Origin: Biomphalaria glabrata
Lineage: Eukaryota > Mollusca > Gastropoda > Planorbidae
Assembly: GCF_947242115.1 (NCBI RefSeq)
Contig: NC_074718.1
Span: forward strand, 45,904,199-45,968,198
Length of the DNA: 64,000 nt
Direction: 5' to 3'
Shown here: positions 40,171 to 50,729 of the stretch, in pieces
Layout: each line of letters opens with the position of its first letter
Position numbering within the stretch: position 1 is the stretch's first letter
The notes under the pieces: generated by a model
The model's database searches: none
What the model was told of the DNA's origin: nothing
What the model saw: only the letters and a program-made list of their open reading frames with translations
Translations under genes and position numbers: made by a program

Positions 40171-41014
40171 TTAGTGTAGGCTGGGTGTTTCCTCAGGCTT
40201 TTTTAAAATATATAAATATATAGCCCCCGCATTTTAAGGGAGTTTTCGGTCTTGGCAATTTTCTCCAATACTGACATAAAAGGAAACATCTAGGTCTGAA
40301 AACCGTAACCGGAATATCCATGGGACAAGGTGGGGTTGGCCAATGGTCCATTCTCCGCCATCCATAGAGCTCTCCAAATGGAACTTTTCTGCAGTAGAAA
40401 GCTTAAAGTGGACTGTGCTCTGGGTATGCTCTGTGGAATCGTCACATCCTGGATCCAGGCCCCTTCACGATATCACATTCACCAGATTTAGAAAAAAAAC
40501 ACTTCATGATGGGTTTATGTCTAGTATTAGAATGTAGTGAGACAAGGACCTCCGTCTGGTGTAGTGCAATCCAGACCTCTGTCAAAAAGCACCTAGAGGG
40601 GAGGAAGGTCCACTATTATTCACTTAGTGAAATGCAAGTGGAAAGGCAGTGGGGTTATTTATTTCTCTTGGTCATTTCCAAGCCCCGATACCCACACGTT
40701 TGGAGTATCGCCACAGAGTGGAGGTTTGGAGTCAGAGTTTTCCTTCTCCTAGATGGGTTGCGTTATTTAGGCTGACGTGCCCCATCAACACGAAGCTAAA
40801 TTGGTTTTGAGGCGCCAGTGTTCCGCCTTTCATCCCTTCTCCTGTCAGTTTGTAAGAACAGGTTCCGCCGGATTTTTGAGAAAATCACACGTGAAGGCCA
40901 GGAGCTGGATTTGACTGTCAGAGGCATTTAGAGACGCAAGCCATGGGAGCATTTCTTGGAAAGTGGGTGCTTATCCCCACTTTCACCCCCGGCATTGACA
41001 GTCCTTTGGAACCC
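40171..41014 (-). promoter_or_regulatory. LINE B1 5' UTR / internal promoter region
   Basis: An 844-bp region upstream of the first Met, bounded by the target duplication. It includes the block CATCTAGGAGAAGGAAAACT (minus) shared with LINE A and with 32316-32826. Its first 200 bp (40800-41014), with the CGGCGGAACC and TGGCGCC words, are missing from LINE B2 but recur at 32655-32770. Promoter function is inferred from LINE biology. Confidence 0.7.
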
Positions 41015-41052
41015 AGCCTATCAAGTTAAAATAGCCTGATTACCACAAACAG

Positions 41053-41292
41053 GGAGGTGCAGTGGCTGAGATGTAAGGCGCTTAACTTCTGAACCAAGGA
41101 TCCAGGGTTTGAATCCTGGTTTAGACCCAGCTCTAATGGGTACCTGACATAAGTTGGGGAAAAAGTAAAGGTGGTTGGTCATTCTGTTGGCCACATGACA
41201 CCCTCATTAGCCGTAGGCCACAGAATCAGATGACCTTTACATCATCTGCCCTATAAACCACAAGATCGGAAAGGGGAACTTTTTTTTTCTTT
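41053..41292 (+). repeat. SINE-1, well-bounded copy
   Basis: It is flanked by the perfect 13-bp duplication TTACCACAAACAG (41040-41052, 41293-41305). The plus-strand head GGGAGGTGCAGTGGCTGAG contains box A; GGGTTTGAATCCTGG is box B. The body has CTCTAATGGGTACCTGACAT and the tail-side block, then T/A-rich sequence. It is a good reference copy for the family and lies 25 bp from the LINE B1 duplication. Confidence 0.93.
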
Positions 41293-41689
41293 TTACCACA
41301 AACAGATTTACACAAAAAATCCCCCCCCCCCTTCCAAAGAAAAGAAAAAAACTTTTTTACTGCTTTCATAAATAAAAAGGATGGTTAATGTTATTTCTAT
41401 AAAAACATACCTTGAAACAAACATTGCAGTCCTTTTGCTTTAACTGCCTCATCTCAGCTTAGTTTAGGGGAACAACCTATGCACAAAATAAACACAGTTA
41501 AATAGATTGAACTCAAATTCTAGAAGGTCAATGAAATTTACATAAAAGAGTTATTTAGAAAATGAACTTTTCTCCAAGTCTTCATCCAGCCTTTCCTTCT
41601 GTTTTAATCAGAAATTGCATTGATATTGTCATTACAAGTTCTTTCAAAATGTTTTGAGTCAAGTCTAACTCTATTTTTCAATTAACACA

Positions 41690-42010
41690 CTTGAGATTTT
41701 GCTGTTAATCTTTTGCCCTTTGTCAACAATCAGCCTAATGTATGGAAGACATTTGTATAGGCCATGCAGAGCTGAGATTGTCATCTGTGACATTTGTTTT
41801 TACACATCAATATTATGCAAAGCCTCTTTCTCCATGCATATTTTTCATCATCTGATGCAGACAAAGCTGTTGTCCTTCAAGGATCCAATTGTTTTCTTTT
41901 GAATTTTGCACCTGTCTTTCAAAACAGGTTTTATTTTGACCTTAAATGTGTGTTCCACTGCCTTCTTGAGAGCTTAATTGTCTCTATCAGAAAGCATCAG
42001 TTGCCAGCTA
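41690..42010 (-). other. Possible decayed coding sequence, unrecognised
   Basis: Two short minus-strand open stretches, one with VEHTFKVKIKPVLKDRCKIQ and one with SALHGLYKCLPYIRLIVDKG, are separated by stops. They look protein-like, but no family is recognised and no splice pattern was established. It may be an old transposon or gene fragment. Confidence 0.3.
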
Positions 42011-42361
42011 AAAAAAAACACTTTTTAGCATGAGACGAATAAAAAAAATGCCAGAGGTAGTAAAAAGATAAATCTGATTCAAACCTTATCTTCAACTCCT
42101 TGAAAGAAACCCATTGGTGCTAAAATGTTGTGTGATGGATGGGAGACCTATCCTTATAAAGTTCTTTGCCATCTTGATCTAGAGGAGCTAAGAAAATATC
42201 CAAGATACTGGCTTTCAAATCTGAGAGTATCTAGCATCGAAATCTCAAGATCACTGCTCCCAAAGTGACTAAACATCTGACAGTAAATAAAAAAAAATAT
42301 AAAAAACAATTAATATTTATTTTTTCTTGTATTGGACAAAGCATGTATTATTAATATTATA

Positions 42362-42412
42362 TTATTATAGACAATAAGGTCTGAAAGGTGAACTTTTTTT
42401 TATGCTTTTTTT
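42362..42412 (+). repeat. SINE-1 tail fragment
   Basis: AATAAGGTCTGAAAGGTGAAC followed by a T-run is the 3' end of SINE-1. Only the tail is present. Confidence 0.55.
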
Positions 42413-42474
42413 TTAAAGAAAATTCTAAATGATGAACTGATAGTGAGCTTAACAATGATCATGTATAAGGCTTG

Positions 42475-42905
42475 TCTTGGAGTCCAAAGATTAGTGAGGA
42501 GTGCAGTATTTCCCATGGCTGCGCAGCCCCAGCAGTGACCTACATATTTTGCCACATCCAGCGCAAGCATAACCATTGTTCGCAGGTGGTTAATTCAGAT
42601 TTTCTTTTCGCCATCTGCATTTGTCCTTGGCAGCGGATTTTGTTTTGGTGTCAAATGTGATGTGTATCCCGCGGCCTTCGTGAGTGACCTCCAGCTGTAT
42701 CCTTCTGAGGCCACATGCAACCAGGTGCTCTCTTCTATGTCAGCCAAGGAAAGCTGATGCCTAAGTTGGTCTTTGAAATGTTTAATGTTTCCGTGGGGCG
42801 CCTCTGTTACGTCAACCACCTTTTAGCTCACCTAAAAAGACTGCCTTTGGCATACGTTCATCTTCCATACGGGATACATGCCCTACCCAGCGTAAGTGCC
42901 GGACC
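42475..42905 (-). repeat. LINE C-terminal region remnant (family E)
   Basis: A minus-strand reading includes KDQLRHQLSLADIEESTWLH and SWRSLTKAAGYTSH. This resembles the C-terminal tail of a LINE polyprotein widespread in molluscs and other animals (the KDxLRxxL...W...DRxxWR type). It is interrupted and diverged, and is related in plan to LINE D but from another family. Confidence 0.65.
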
Positions 42906-43617
42906 ATAATAAATGATCATGTATATTGAGACATCAACCAATCAACTCCCTGCCTACAACTAAAATAAAAAACTACTTAAACTCATTAATGCATGGCTAA
43001 AGCTAGAGCCATGTATCAAAGTTCTTTTCTAAAACTCTATTACAACTGTACAGAAATAAAGTTAAAATGCTGTCAATATGATAATTTGAGTCACTATCTG
43101 CTTCATATAGTATGTAAATGTTTCCCAAACTGTTTTCCCTCAGAAAGCCTGACTAGGTGTTCCACAAACTACTGGAATAATTAACATAAGACAATCAAAG
43201 CCATATTGTAAATCATGTGGAATATCTGAATTTTTCTTCTCTTCTACAGCAAGATGTCTTCACTCAATGCATAATTCCCATAGAATGAAGAAGATAAGAT
43301 AATCCATGCATTGTTAACAGAAAGATGTCAATTAACTGTGATGTCATCCTCTGAGCTGAGTCAGCTAGAGCTGCTCCCAATGTTTATCCCTGTCAAGAAT
43401 GCCTTGCTTTGGCAAGTCTTTCAAAACCTTTTACAACTTACACCTTCAAGTGTCTTTCAATAAACAAATCATGTTGATCATCTGCCAACATAAAGAAGTA
43501 TACATAGATATTAGCATTTCAAAGTCATGGGCCAAAAGCTGTCATTTTTCATTTCGCTTCTATATCAATATTTTGATTTTTTGTCGGCTAAATGATTTGT
43601 GTACCTCATAGGAAAAC
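42906..43617. other. No recognised gene
   Basis: AT-rich DNA with no recognised exon or repeat. Confidence 0.4.
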
Positions 43618-43850
43618 AATGGGGTCCAGGGTTTGAACCTCAATGAAGATTGGGATTTTGAATTTTTAGGGTGCCCCTCAGTCCCCCAACTCTAATGGGT
43701 AACTGACTTTAGGTGGGGAAAATTAAGGTGGTTAGTCATTGTGCTGGACACATGAGGACCTGCTCATTAACCACTGGCCATAGAAACATTACCTTGACAT
43801 CATTGGCTCCATGGATCGCAAGGTCTGAAAGGTAAACTTTACTTTTTGTA
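43618..43850 (+). repeat. SINE-1, 5'-degraded copy
   Basis: From the box B (GGGTTTGAACCTCAATGAAG) through AACTCTAATGGGTAACTGAC, GTCATTGTGCTGGACACATGA and CGCAAGGTCTGAAAGGTAAAC. Box A is missing. A short A-rich end follows. Confidence 0.85.
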
Positions 43851-44505
43851 ATACTTTTTAAAAAATTAATATCCACTGTGCATCCCATTACTTCTTACTT
43901 ATGTATAATAGATTTCTCTTTTCCCTTCCTTGTGTTTCTTGAATCAAGTTCCTTTTTATAGAGCATTTTGATACCTCCACAAAGCCAATAGATTATATTA
44001 TTTGTCATAATGTCCAAAAGTAGAAACTAATTATTTTATAATGAGAATGTGGGTATAAGTGTTGTCTATCCAGTACCCAAAACTACAAATTTTTCAAGAA
44101 AAAAATCAACAAATTAAACATATTGAAAAGGTAATAAAAAATTAACAAGGATTATGTGAAGGTCTTTCCAAATTTTATTAAGATTTGCGGTTAAACAGTA
44201 GAGTTCTTTTTATTTGTTTAAATAGATCATTAAGTGTAATACTTCAAGACCTATATCTAGTTCCTAATCTTCAGACAGTTGATCATGGATAAAATCTGAA
44301 CATTTTCATTTCAATGTATGGATTCTATGGTGGAAAAATGTTCTACAACTTCTGCAAAGATCAGGCTCTGTTTTATCCACCATGGTCAAACACATCAACC
44401 TTAGACAAACAGTATCCACCCTAGACAAAAAGTATCCATTTCTAAATAAAAAAATACATACATATAATTTTCTTTACATATTTAAAAGAAAAAGAGAAAG
44501 ATTAC
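43851..44505. other. No recognised gene
   Basis: AT-rich. Near 44395-44440 a short phrase (AGACAAACAGTATCCACC / AGACAAAAAGTATCCAT) is repeated twice. Confidence 0.4.
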
Positions 44506-44653
44506 CTGAGGTGACAGACACCATCAGTATAGCAATATTTTTTTGAGATATCAGTTACTGGTTCGGAAACTGCAGATGGATCAGTCACTGTACAAACTTG
44601 GTCAGTAAAATTTGAAAAGTAGACAACTCCATGGTAAACAATAAAATCACCAC
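44506..44653 (-). pseudogene. S9-family peptidase propeller exon (isolated)
   Basis: A 148-bp minus-strand exon between a TTTTCAG acceptor and a GTAATC donor, open in one frame: GDFIVYHGVVYFSNFTDQ...TDPSAVSEPVTDISKKY. Bacterial-like S9 dipeptidyl/acylaminoacyl peptidases carry GGxF-V-G-VYFSNF-DQ-LY at the end of the WD40-like beta-propeller's first blades, followed by P-T and RYADG; here the last part is YCYTDG. These enzymes cleave short peptides, and the catalytic Ser-Asp-His domain would be encoded far downstream. The conserved Arg after DQ is changed and no neighbouring exon was found. It may be a real exon of a gene with very long introns or, like the other exons here, an isolated fragment; I favour the latter. 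Confidence 0.6.
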
Positions 44654-44967
44654 CTGAAAACACAAATAAACAATAAGAGGATGTAGACACACAAATTATT
44701 ACAATGTATGATTTTAATTCAATGTGAGCCAAAGGAATAGTTATAACCTTATATAGCCTTAAACACATCAAACATTTGAACTAGTGGCCAATAGTGCACC
44801 ACATTTTAAGGATAAATGTATAAAATATACAGCTATTTTATTTGAATAAATGTGAATATTAAAGTCAATATAAACAAATATGAGACTGTGTGACAAAAGT
44901 TTAACTTAAATATTACATACTGTTTGCGTTTTTTTTTTCTGTGTTCTCATTATAAATTGTAGGGTTC

Positions 44968-44990
44968 AGATATATATATATATATTTATC
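44968..44990. repeat. (TA)n microsatellite
   Basis: A run of about nine TA units at the edge of the old LINE A remnant. Confidence 0.9.
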
Positions 44991-44994
44991 GAAG

Positions 44995-45240
44995 ATGAAC
45001 TCCATTCTTTTCAGATCAGGCAGCTTTCCATACAATCTTTATTCTAAAGGCTGTTGGGGGGCCAGTTTTTTGTATAGGCCTCATGATAAAACAAGGCCAC
45101 TTGTTCTTTTCACTAGTTTCAACATCCAGAATAAGTGTTGCCTCATTATGTTGTGCCCTGTTCAAAGGTGAAAAATAATTCATTGACTGTGTCCTGATAG
45201 AATGTAACATGCATCCTTAATCCTGATGTTTGAGTGACAA
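44995..45240 (-). repeat. Old LINE A remnant, 3' part
   Basis: Blocks TCAGGCAGCTTTCCATACAAT, GGGGGGCCAGTTTTTTGTATAGGC and TTGCCTCATTATGTTG match LINE A 1445-1640 in order. The copy is highly diverged. It continues at 45578 after an inserted SINE-1. Confidence 0.75.
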
Positions 45241-45304
45241 CTGTTTTGGTTTATACTACTCTTTTTTTTTTCTTTTTCTCTTCCAGATATAGTGGAATTT
45301 AAGA

Positions 45305-45565
45305 AAAGAAAAAGTAAAGTACCACTTTCAGACCTTGTGGTCTATAGGGCAGATGATGTAAAGGTCATCTGTTTCTGTGGCCTATGGTTATGTGTCCAAC
45401 CACCTTTACTTTTCCCTAACTAATTTCAGGTACCCATTAGAGCTGGGTGGATTCAAGAGGTGCCCAAAGATCCCAAAATTAAAAACCCCAGTCTTCGGCA
45501 GGATTCAAACCATGCACCCTGGTTCAGTAACCAAGTGCTTTACCACTTAGCCACTGCACCTCCCA
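45305..45565 (-). repeat. SINE-1 inserted in an old LINE A
   Basis: It is flanked by the 12-bp duplication TGGAATTTAAGA (45293-45304, 45566-45577). The minus-strand tRNA head (GGAGGTGCAGTGGCTAAGTG) and box B (GGTTTGAATCCTGC) are clear. It interrupts the LINE A remnant, so the SINE is younger than that LINE copy. Confidence 0.93.
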
Positions 45566-45577
45566 TGGAATTTAAGA

Positions 45578-46680
45578 CTGCTTAGTTATTCTTCCATTTT
45601 GGCAGTGTCAGATTTTTCTTCTCCTCTATTTGAAAGTGTGCTGGGACCCATTGAAGAACAGTTTTCTTGCTATTATTGTTGAGATTTATAAGAGCTGTTC
45701 TGACTTTTTTGATAGAGGAGGCATCAGATTTTTTTAAACATTAGAAAGAAATGTTTATTCATTAGAAAGTGCATCTGAGAGATTGCCAGTGGCAATTAAA
45801 TTTTCTAATCTTTCTTAATTGAGCCATTTATTGAATAAGACAGCTCCTCTGTTACTGGTGGATTCTTAAGATGATCCATCTGTATAATTGACCCACTAGT
45901 TATTGGTTTATTAGATTTGTAGAAAAATATTCACCATTTTCTTGAGATCTTTCTGATTGTGATAAGATTTTTTGGTTATGTTTTCAATACTGTCTCATAG
46001 CAAAAAGAGAGCTTAGGTCCCAGGGAAGAGAGTCATTGCACTGTTTAACTGATTCATAAATTATATTTTATAAGTGGTGTTTCTTTGTTTGAGATTCTTG
46101 TATGAAATGGTCTTTTCAGTTAGTTTTGAGTGCCAGACTTGTGGGTTTAAGTTTTGAGTGGGTAGCTCTCTTAGGTTTCCATTTTAGTAAACTGAGTAAG
46201 GATTATTATTTCTCTTATTTTGTCCAGAGAAACCAGGGAAAAAATGATCTCTTCCATTGCTTTGAAGGTTGTTGTTTCTATTGTTTGGAGTTTAGTTTTT
46301 GTTTTACTTTTTTACTTTGTCTATTTTCTGTAGAATTGACTGCTGAATCCTATGATGTAGCACTGTGTTTTAGAGTGATGTAGCTGGTAAATTTCTTTTT
46401 CAAAATGTAATTTGCTTATGGAAGCTCACAGCCTGCTAGGTGGTTGGTGTTAGCCTTCCCTGGTTGTCCAAGAAGTCTACATCTGAGTTGCCAGTTACAC
46501 TGATGTGATTTGGTATCCCCTGCATCTAGTGTGTTGTAGCTGGTACATTTCTATTTCAAAATGTGATTTGGTATCTACTGCATCTAGCGTGTTGTAGCTG
46601 GTACATTCCTATTTCAAAATGTTGTGACTTGCTCCAAATTAATATTTCCATTTTATATCTTGTACAATTTCACTTTTTTT
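45578..46680 (-). repeat. Old LINE A remnant, RNase H and RT part
   Basis: It matches LINE A about 1790-2770 in order: the GTGTGCTGGGACCCATTGAAGA segment (WIPAH), the ATGATCCATCTGTATAATTGACC segment (YTDGSS), the TTCTTGTATGAAATGGTC segment and the region following RT. Length is close to the original but divergence is high, and no reading frame survives. Confidence 0.82.
46510..46640. repeat. Local tandem duplication (about 65 bp)
   Basis: GTGTTGTAGCTGGTACATT...TATTTCAAAATGTGATTTGGTATC is repeated twice, with a third weaker version starting near 46378 (GATGTAGCTGGTAAATTTC). The unit corresponds to one short segment of LINE A, so it arose after insertion. Confidence 0.8.
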
Positions 46681-46744
46681 TAGTTGACTTTATAGACTGT
46701 CATTTTATTCATACTGCCATGTAAGATCTTTAAATTTGTTGAAC

Positions 46745-46862
46745 CATGGATTGGGCATTAGAGCTGGGTGGACTCAGAGGTGCCCAGTCTTCACTAGGAT
46801 TCATAGCCGGGACCCCCAGTATGAAAGTCAAGAGCTTTACCACTCAGCCACCACGCCTCCAT
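46745..46862 (-). repeat. SINE-1 head fragment
   Basis: GGGCATTAGAGCTGGGTGGAC, AGGATTCATAGCCGGGACC and ACCACTCAGCCACCACGCCTCC form the tRNA-headed half of SINE-1 on the minus strand. Confidence 0.85.
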
Positions 46863-46969
46863 CAAATTGATTAGGCTAAAAGTAGTCCTACAAGTTCTTT
46901 GAGTGAAAAGAAAACAGTGTTTAATGAATAAAAAAGGGAAGAAGAAACTTTTTTTTTCCCACTAAAGTA

Positions 46970-47115
46970 AATCAAAGTAAAGTTCCCCTTTAAGACCTTA
47001 CAATCTAGGGGGCTGAGGATGTAAAGGTCATCTGTTTCTGTGGCCCATGGTTAATGAGATTGCCAGCACAACAACCAGCCGCCTTTACCTTCCCCATCAC
47101 ACCAGGTACCTTAAG
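46970..47115 (-). repeat. SINE-1 tail fragment
   Basis: AAAGTTCCCCTTTAAGACCTT, GATGTAAAGGTCATCTGTTT, GGTTAATGAGATTGCCAGCAC and CCGCCTTTACC are the tail half on the minus strand. Order relative to 46745-46862 shows that it is a separate copy. Confidence 0.85.
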
Positions 47116-47394
47116 TTGGTAGACAAAGTCATGTGATCAGGGCACGGCAGACATATTGTTGGTAAAAATCTGGTTTCTATGCACAGTCAACACAAGCTTT
47201 TAGGCACTTACCATGGATAAGTCGAGCAAAGAAAGATATAGTCAGAAACAAATACTAATTCTTACACTTTGAAAGCAAGCCAGCATAATAAAGAAAATGA
47301 TTTGCTGCCCTCCTTGTGTTTTTTTTTTTAAATAATAAAAAAAAAAAAAAAAATACATGTTTTACTTATTTCGGATGTTCCTTCAGAGTTGAAG

Positions 47395-47510
47395 ATAATT
47401 ACTTCCTAGTCCAAACCTCCCGCAGGACGGCGGGGGATGGGAGCGGGCAGGGTTTGAACCCCTGACCATCGATAAGTCCGAACGACAGTCCAGCGTGCTT
47501 ATCCAGATCT
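47395..47510 (-). repeat. SINE-2 (tRNA-like), best copy
   Basis: Minus strand: a box-A-like start, CGTTCGGACTTATCGATGG, then GGGGTTCAAACCCTGCCC (box B), then CCCCGCCGTCCTGCGGGAGG and GGACTAGGAAGTAATTATC. A match at 835-915 supports a dispersed repeat. A functional tRNA is unlikely because the arms do not fold into a full cloverleaf by eye. Confidence 0.65.
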
Positions 47511-47589
47511 CTTCACTTATAATCTTGTTCTACTGAAAGTGCTTACACAATCACAAAGGATGAGTTCAAGGTATTCCGAATCAATTTTA

Positions 47590-47700
47590 TTGTTAGACCT
47601 AGATTAGATCTAGATCTACTAATAACTAATCTAGACTAGATTCTAGATCTATATTCTAACTATTTAAGTTAGCATATCTAGACTACTATATTCATAATAT
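47590..47700. repeat. TCTAGA/AGATCT-rich block
   Basis: Dense AGATCTAGATC-type words directly upstream of hAT-2, continuing at 49741 beyond it. Confidence 0.8.
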
Positions 47701-47756
47701 TGTTTGACATAAATGTAGAATCAGATTGAATAGTCAATATTTATTATTGTCGAGGG

Positions 47757-49739
47757 CAGTGTTTCTCAAACTGTGTGCCGCCGAAGATTTGCAGGTGTGC
47801 CGAGGAGTTTTCAGAATGCCACACGTGCAGTGTTACACAGGTTTGCGTACTATTAAATTTTTATTTTACCTTGCGACGACATCCCAACTTGCAACGACCA
47901 GTAATAGTAGTGGATCGCTACATTATGACGGAAAGGGGTGTTAGCTCTTCAGGTTATGGAGTTGTCCACTATACATATATTATTATAATGACTCAAATGT
48001 AGGCCGCCTTAGCAGACGCTCAGCAGTTCTTTAATTGGTAACGATTATAATAAGCTATGTGTTTCATGTAAATTTTGTAGGTGTATGCTAATAATAACAA
48101 ATTATTACTAAGCCTTAGTCATTGTTATCCATGGAGAAATACGTTGGTAAGAATGAAACTGCGAAAGCGTTCAATGAAAAGTATGGAACCAAACAAAGGT
48201 ACAAAGAAGATTACATCGGATATGGTTTCATATCTTCAGGACCTGAAGATTCTCCATTGTCATTCTGTCTGATCTGCAATTCAGCTCTGTTGCATGAGGC
48301 GCTTGTTCCAAGCAAATTGAAGAGACACTTGGAAACAAAACATCCAGCTGTAAAAGCGCAACCGAAGGAATACTTCGAAAACATCAGGTCCCTTCAAGTG
48401 GATGAATCCACTGACATTAGTGCAAAGCCCAGTTGTTAGCTTTTATTCAGTTCATAAAGGATGAAAAATGTGTCAACAAATTCTTATTTTGAAAAGACTT
48501 ACCAACTACGACCAAAGGTGAAGATTTTTAAGTGGTGAACGAAAACATTTTGCTATTCAAAGTACAGTGGAGACAAACTGTGTCAGCGTTTGCACCGATG
48601 GCTGTCCTTCCATGCAGGGAAATAGAATGGGATTCTTCACTCTTATGCGTCAAGAAAATACAAATGTATTAGTTGTTCACTGCATGATCCACAGAGAAGC
48701 TCTTGCCTTCAAATATTTGATGTCTGTTCTGGATCAAGTGATTGAAGTTGTAAACTTCCTCAAATCTCGACCGCTTGCATTCTGACTTTCCTCAGAGCTT
48801 TGTGAAGCAATGGATTCAGACTACTAATGTCTCCTGTATCACACCAACGTTTGTTGGCTCTCCAGGGGAAAAGTGTTAAAGCATGTCGTCCAACTCAAGG
48901 CTGAGCTGATTTCATTCTTGGAGGCTGAAAAAAAAAAAAAAAAGACTTTGGATTTTCTATTCATGACGAGATTTGGTGGGTTAAGGTGACATTTCTCTCT
49001 GATTTATTTGACAAATTAAATTCATTGAATTGAAGTCTTCAAGGACCATCGGAAACCATCATCATTGCATCCTCAAAACTAAAATCATTTGGTTAAAATT
49101 GATTGTCTTTGTGGCAAAGTAAAATCACGAAAGGACTGCTTTCGTACTTACAATGAATGTGCTTCAAATAAAGAAATCACCCCAGAAATTCTGGACACTT
49201 TGAAACACCTGCAGTCAGCATTACTTCTCAACAGTTTGAAGTAATGAATATAAATGGGTCAGCTCTCCATTTGGAAACAATGAAGCTACAAATTTTACAA
49301 CTAAAGAAGAAGAGCAGCTCAATGATTTAAAAAACGATGCAATTCTTAAGTCAAGTTTTCAGAGAAAGCCTGGATGTGTTTTGGATTTCAATCAACAAGT
49401 TATATCCTGTAATCAATTTAAAAGCAATCAAAATAATTCTTCCATTTACATCTTTATGGTTTTGTGAGTTTGGATTTTCAGCACTGACTGAAATCAAATC
49501 TAAGAAAAGAGAGAGACTTCTTACAATAGACGATGAAATGCGAGTTTGTTTGTCGACTTTGGAGCCTCGATTAGATTGCATTTGCTCTCAAAAACAGGCA
49601 CAACATTCACATTAAACATAATACTGAAAAACAGGCAAAATCTTTTTATTATAAAACATCTGTTGCTCTTCGTGGTGTGCTGCGAAATTTTTGTAGTTTG
49701 TTTACTGTGCCGGCAGACAAAAAAGTTTGAGAAACACTG
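47757..49739 (+). mobile_element. hAT-2 DNA transposon with decayed BED-finger transposase
   Basis: It has 15-bp terminal inverted repeats CAGTGTTTCTCAAAC and GTTTGAGAAACACTG. They are flanked by an imperfect 8-bp duplication, GTCGAGGG (47749-47756) and GTCTAGAG (49740-49747). CAGTG ends plus 8-bp duplication are hAT hallmarks, and the interior encodes an hAT transposase. It inserted into TCTAGA-rich DNA. The mismatched duplication and broken ORF suggest an old copy. Confidence 0.92.
48131..49615 (+). pseudogene. hAT transposase (ZBED5/FAM200-like), broken
   Basis: The N-terminal BED-type finger reading (48122-48439) shows FCLICNSALLHEALVPSK and LKRHLETKHP. A middle piece (48567-48785) shows SVCTDGCPSMQGNRMGF and VHCMIHREALA, parts of the RNase H-like core. 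The C-terminal dimerisation segment (49337-49615) shows LPFTSLWFCEFGFSALTEIK and PRLDCICS. Order and spacing match domesticated ZBED5-type and autonomous Charlie/Buster-like hAT transposases. The pieces lie in different frames, with a stop after 48439 and intervening deletions, including a poly-A interruption near 48930, so no active enzyme is made. Confidence 0.88.
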
Positions 49740-49740
49740 G

Positions 49741-50110
49741 TCTAGAGCTAGATCAACATTGTTGTAACATATAATGTAGGCCTACATAGATTGTGATAGA
49801 GATCTACTCTCTACTCAAGCCTTCAAGGTCTAGTATTCTAGATGTAGATCTATGGCTACATAGATCATAGATATATTATATACAAAATCTGGATGATGTC
49901 TCAGATTAGAGTGTGACTAGATCTAGAGTCTAGCCTACATAATGCTTAGGCTTAGTAGATCATTCTAGATCTCATCTAGACTCTAGAGAATAGATCTAGA
50001 AAATCTAGATAACATCTAAAATCTACATCTCTCTGTTGCTGCATATTTTAAGCATATGAAACTTAATTTTTATCTAATAGATATAGCTAGATCTAGTCTT
50101 CACTTCTAGG
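49741..50110. repeat. TCTAGA/AGATCT-rich block
   Basis: Dense TCTAGA, AGATCTAGA and CTAGATC words, the downstream continuation of the block at 47590-47700 split by hAT-2. Confidence 0.8.
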
Positions 50111-50504
50111 TCACTTGATAAGATAAATAAATTTAGCTTTTATGTAGCACTACTTTCATGCTTATAGTTATAGCATGCTCAGAGCGCTATGGTCCAATCT
50201 CATTGGTGGACCGGAGGGGAGGGGTATCTGGGAGGTTTTCAGTGCTGCCTTTAGGCGCTCATTAAACACATCTCTGCACAAGATATATTTGGACTATAGT
50301 TACAGATAATAGTTACTTATTATTAGATACTAGTATTATATAGATCAGATCTAGCATCTAAACCAAAGAAAACTTTACTATCCAGTTTAGATCTAAGTCT
50401 AGGGCTGAAGACTTTTTAAAGTTTATTTTAGGACTAGGCTCATCAAGACTAGTAACTTGTTGATAAATCTAATGGTCCTAGATCTGTGTTTCTTTTACAA
50501 CTTT

Positions 50505-50580
50505 CAAATGCTCTTTAAGATTTGAAGCTAATTACACCTTAGCCCAAACCTTTTGGCTGTTGTGGCTGAAGCACTTCACT
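50505..50580 (-). repeat. SINE-2 remnant (weak)
   Basis: TTTGAAGCTAATTACACCTTAG then CCCAAACC resembles the GAAGATAATTACTTCCTAGTCC end of the 47395-47510 copy. The match is short. Confidence 0.4.
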
Positions 50581-50729
50581 AGTCTCAATTGAATTTTTGG
50601 TGTAAACTAGGGTTTTGAATTTCTATATTTTTAGGATGCTTCGAAGTCCAACCAATTCTTTATATTACAAGAGTTCTACATCTATTATTAAAATGTTATT
50701 GCTATTTTTACTTTTGAAAATGTCTACAG

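Larger units (their letters stand above)
36273..41014 (-). mobile_element. LINE B1, full-length RNase H-bearing non-LTR retrotransposon
   Basis: A 4.74 kb insertion flanked by the perfect 13-bp duplication AGCCTATCAAGTT (36260-36272, 41015-41027). On the minus strand it has an 844-bp 5' UTR, then endonuclease, RT, RNase H and a C-terminal HC knuckle, and ends CTGGCTAGAAGAAGAAG with a (GAA)n tail. It has the same architecture as LINE A but a clearly different protein, so it is a separate family in the I/Nimb/Ingi-like group. The coding region is broken by about two frame changes. LINE B2 at 52207 lies in inverted orientation and is nearly identical. Confidence 0.95.

Noticed and set aside
48081-48272. 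Overlapping frame at the hAT-2 transposase start
   Set aside because: A different frame from the BED-finger reading; shadow.
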